Source of the DNA: Talinum fruticosum
Lineage: Eukaryota; Streptophyta; Magnoliopsida; Caryophyllales; Talinaceae
Length of the DNA: 64,000 nucleotides
Direction of reading: 5' to 3'
Assembly (NCBI GenBank): GCA_021018815.1
Contig: JAITYX010000053.1
Span: forward strand, 1,488,001-1,552,000
Part shown: positions 61,060 through 64,000 of the stretch, one piece after another
Layout of the letters: the number at the start of each line of letters is the position of its first letter
How positions within the stretch are numbered: position 1 is the first letter of the stretch
Notes under the pieces: model-generated
What the model was told of the DNA's origin: nothing
The model's database searches: none
Seen by the model: the letters and a program-made list of their open reading frames with translations, nothing else
Position numbers and translations under genes: made by a program

Positions 61060-62270
61060 TATTCGGGCATGATGGCTGTCCGAGTTGTATCCGAATTGGT
61101 TAGACACCCGAGAGATAAGCGTTTCACTCAAGAATCTATTTATGAGTGGGTTAGACATAGTTGAAAACTTTAAGGATGAGCTTCTAAAGATTTTTGAATA
61201 ACATGAATTCAAAACTATAAAGAGAGATAGAGTTATACCCGAGTCTTCAAGCTTCACTGCCCTTATTGATACTGGTATGCTAATTAAAGAAGAATTATCT
61301 ACCACGACCACAAAAGCCGCGGCAAATTACGAGGATATAGTGACCAAAACAAATACAAAAAGAGTTCTACTACTGAAACTACTAGTAGGGGTGTAGATGC
61401 AACACCTTAAATGCCCAAGCACTGCATCACCTTCTATCCAAAGGCAATATCAAACTTTTGCCCATTAGAGCGAGAATCGGAGGCCGCAAAACAATCCCAA
61501 TAATTGGGATACGTGAAATTTTTGAAATACAATCGTGCATGAGTACACAACACCGAACAATGTTGGACCTTTGAGAATAAGCTAGAAAGTATGTTATGCA
61601 ATGGATGACTTCCTTTACCTAAAGCTCCGCAAAAGTCATAACACTAAAAACGTAATTGTAGCCATTTTCAGTGAACCCATTCTAGGTTAGTGGAATCCTA
61701 CTGTCTTCATTCAAGACATAGAAGAACCCAAACTCAATATTGGTTTACCTCCGATAGACCAACTATTATGTAGATTGTGGAGAAGTGATGAAGAACATGT
61801 GTGTGTAACCAATCGCTATACTAAGGATGACACCGATGATGACTTCGGGGCACACAACTCGTAGAAAACAAGTAAATTTTAGGGAGAACTAAAGGCATCC
61901 GAAGTTCATTTCTTAACAGAGTCTGGATGACACAATGCTCCAAAGGGTCCATAACATGATCAAGAAGTCCCTAAAGAGAAGGAGGCTATCAAAGAAGAGG
62001 ATCTTGTCCTCAAACAACTTCAAGCAACTCCAAGTTGACATATCAATCTGGCAATGATATCCGCCTCTAAAAGACATAGACAAGCCTTGATTGATGCCTT
62101 TAGCAAGATTAAGGTATCACATGAAGTCTCACTTGAGGAGGTAGTAGGTTTAGTCAATATTGGAGCGAGGAACTATCACCTTTGATAAGAAAAACCTACC
62201 CGAAGAAGGCGCTACACACAATAATGGCCTTTACTTAACTATAAATGTAGACATCGAAACATGTCACTCT
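61060..62270 (+). pseudogene. Ty3/gypsy gag-protease remnant (Tat-like)
   Basis: Gag-type residues (FTALIDTGMLIKEEL at about 61250-61295) precede LPPIDQLLCRLWRSDEEHV (about 61745-61805), a gag-to-protease linker. Then come ISASKRHRQALIDAFSKIKV (about 62055-62115) and ITFDKKNLPEEGATHNNGLYLTI (about 62180-62245), the block before the protease active site in Tat/Ogre-type pol. The DNGS protease site itself does not follow, and the similarity ends near 62270. Stops are numerous. It might be the continuation of the gypsy-like element with its LTR at 10389, but orientation is the only support. Confidence 0.62.
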
Positions 62271-62848
62271 TAGCTCTTTTATTTTCGTGTTTTATTTTCT
62301 CAGTCGGGTGATGAAATCCCAGTCCGTGTACGGATTCGGATTATGGTGGAAGTCGATTGGCATGGAAGCCAATAAATCACAAAAAACCATTTAGCACCAA
62401 AAATTTACCTTATTTGCTTTGGGTCGGCCCACAAACCCATTTTCTTTTAGCTAGTCCAAGGCTCGAGTCAACGCTCCAGGTCAACACTTGGTCAACGCTG
62501 TGCATCATGCCATACTACATGTTAAATGTTACGTTTCATCTTCGATGTCCAACCGAGACACGGAGCTCAATTTGTCCGTATGACATCACATCGGCTGGCA
62601 TCGGATTTCGGGGAATTTTCTCCAAGGTGTTGCATTTTGCTCCAAGTGTCCAACCGAGACATAGAAGTTAATTGCACAAAACGACACCGTATTTGTCCGA
62701 TGCTACGCTACGGGGATTTTTCACCAAAGCGCTGCATTTTTCTCTAGAGACCAGCTGCAACACGTAAGGATGGTTTGACCAAACGACGTCGTTTCTCGGC
62801 CGGCGCCACGGTTCAAGAAGATTTGTTCCGATTTTTTAATTTTCTACT
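62271..62848 (+). other. non-coding stretch with an imperfect ~100-bp duplication
   Basis: No gene is visible. TGTCCAACCGAGACA occurs at about 62548 and 62648. The following parts (ttgtccg.atg; cgg.gattttctcc/cggggatttttcacc; gtgttgcatttt / gcgctgcatttt) also match, giving a diverged tandem pair (about 62540-62760). Two short plus-strand ORFs here are chance. Confidence 0.6.
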
Positions 62849-63921
62849 CGAAGGTTTGCTCTTGGAGAGGCTAAGTCACCCTAGAGGGGGTGAATAGGGT
62901 GATGGGGAAATTTACATAAGTAATGAAAGAATAAAACTAGAAATGACTACGAGGAGAGTCCGAGTTTAGATTGAACTCGAGAAAAGTACTAACTCGGAAA
63001 GTTACGCAGAAACCCTCCCGAGGCGGAAAACCACGGTCGGTGCTAATCTAAGCACCAAGTCAAATCCACTATTTTGACTCCACAAAATATAGTAGAAAGA
63101 CTCAACCAGAATTGCTTCCTTAGACAATTCGTTACAAGATTTTCCTAAACTCATAAATTCCCTTATCCGATCCAAGTACTTCCTAACCGAGATAACCTTT
63201 ATAGTTAGAGATAACTAAGCTGCGTTAACCCTTATAGCTCAGTCAAGGGACCTTACTCGGAAAGTAAGAATGAGTGTTTGTAATCGATTACAAGACCTTA
63301 CAACTCGGAAAGATGTTAAGTACAAAGTTGGAGTTGTAAGTAGAAGATTGAGTTTGAATACAATGACTTTTGCTTAAGTACGTGTATTGACAGTTGGTTC
63401 AGTAATTTTCAAGTCTTGAGAGTTGGCTTCTATTTATAGATAACCAAACAGACTAGACATTGTGACTCGTCTTCTGACTTGAAATCCATTGTGACCGTTG
63501 CGATGGTCTTTCCGAGTCACTTAGAAAATATCCGTTGAGGTGTGAACGTTGGCAATGGCTCTTGACTCCTTTGGAAGTCCCAATCCACTGGTGGTGTCCG
63601 AAAATTAGGGTGGAAACCACCGTTGAGCTTAGTGTTGTAGATTTTCAGTTTTGGAAACAGACAACCCCGACATAGTGTCAAGGCCTAGGTCCGAAGTAAG
63701 AAAAGCCTTGTCTGCTAGTGATTTGATATCTTGAAGCCGATTACTTTTGTAATTCAAAAGTAGGATAACCTCATTTGAATAACCTACAAAAGTAAATCAA
63801 TTTTGGTTCTCAAAGTATAAAATACTTTGGTCCGAGATTAGACACAAATAATAATTTAATTAAGGTAATTAAGTGCATAATTATCCGACTCTAAAAGAGT
63901 GGAATTTTACGAGTCTAATAT
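62849..63921 (-). repeat. copia LTR, reverse orientation, interrupted
   Basis: The LTR end is CTCCAAGAGCAAACCTTCG (A changed to G) and the U5 block 'caccctagagggggtgaatag' is clear. TATA on the minus strand is seen as CTATTTATAG near 63430. The sequence is close to D-type LTRs. It breaks at 63921, in U3, where another element starts. No primer site precedes its end, so it is a solo LTR or the 3' LTR of a plain copy whose other parts are off-window. Confidence 0.85.
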
Positions 63922-64000
63922 TGTGAGACCCCGAAATTTCAGGTGCTTGCTCGGTAGTGAATTATTAGAATTTTTCCGAGTCGGAATTAGAAACCCGAGA
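63922..64000 (+). mobile_element. start of another LTR element, cut by window end
   Basis: TGTGAGACCCCGAAATTTC begins within the U3 of the preceding LTR. TGTGAGACCCCG and TGTAACACCCC are alike, so this is probably a gypsy chromovirus-type LTR. AATAT (63917-63921) would be its left target copy. Confidence 0.5.

Overview
The window reads as repeat-rich nuclear DNA of a flowering plant. I recognise no host gene, no rRNA or tRNA gene and no CRISPR array. Almost every protein fragment belongs to plant transposable elements: Ty1/copia elements of a Sirevirus (SIRE/Maximus)-like type, Ty3/gypsy pieces, an L1-type LINE and a CACTA (En/Spm) transposon. All are broken by stops, frameshifts or deletions. 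The species cannot be named from this sequence.

Layout. 1-6115: decayed copia element A, cut by the window start, with its integrase deleted. 6140-10388: minus-strand gypsy integrase fragment split by a 3.1-kb solo LTR (7179-10284). 10389-13616: LTR, primer site and A/T-rich leader of another gypsy-like element, with a minisatellite. 13617-17622 and 46807-49002: two halves of one minus-strand LINE. Copia element D (17623-46806) split it. D is itself split by copia element B (19850-33150, TSD AAGAA), by a 3.0-kb solo LTR (34533-37536, TSD AATTG) and by a reverse-oriented solo copia LTR (42536-44116, TSD GACAA). Another solo LTR (14166-15660, TSD TGAAG) sits in the LINE's 3' half. 49011-49483: remnant. 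49484-56658: CACTA element with a gutted transposase and a large hairpin. 56659-61030: minus-strand copia element E. 61060-62270: gypsy gag-protease remnant. 62849-63921: reverse copia LTR, itself interrupted at 63922 by the start of another LTR element that leaves the window.

How the parts work together. The copia elements share one plan: LTR, primer site for initiator-Met tRNA, gag (UBN2-like domain, CCHC knuckle, coiled coil), pol (protease, integrase, reverse transcriptase, RNase H), then a spacer with its own TATA box, a third open reading frame (ORF3) of unknown role, several polypurine tracts and the 3' LTR. ORF3 and the TATA box before it are kept in A, B and D.

The most unusual feature is the 5' LTR of B. 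It holds seven tandem copies of a ~421-bp promoter segment, each with a TATA box, while its 3' LTR holds one. The length difference between the LTRs (2526 bp) is six units. A second oddity is that differences between the array copies fall mostly at CG- or CNG-containing spots, which raises the possibility that part of the apparent decay is a base-calling artefact at methylated cytosines.
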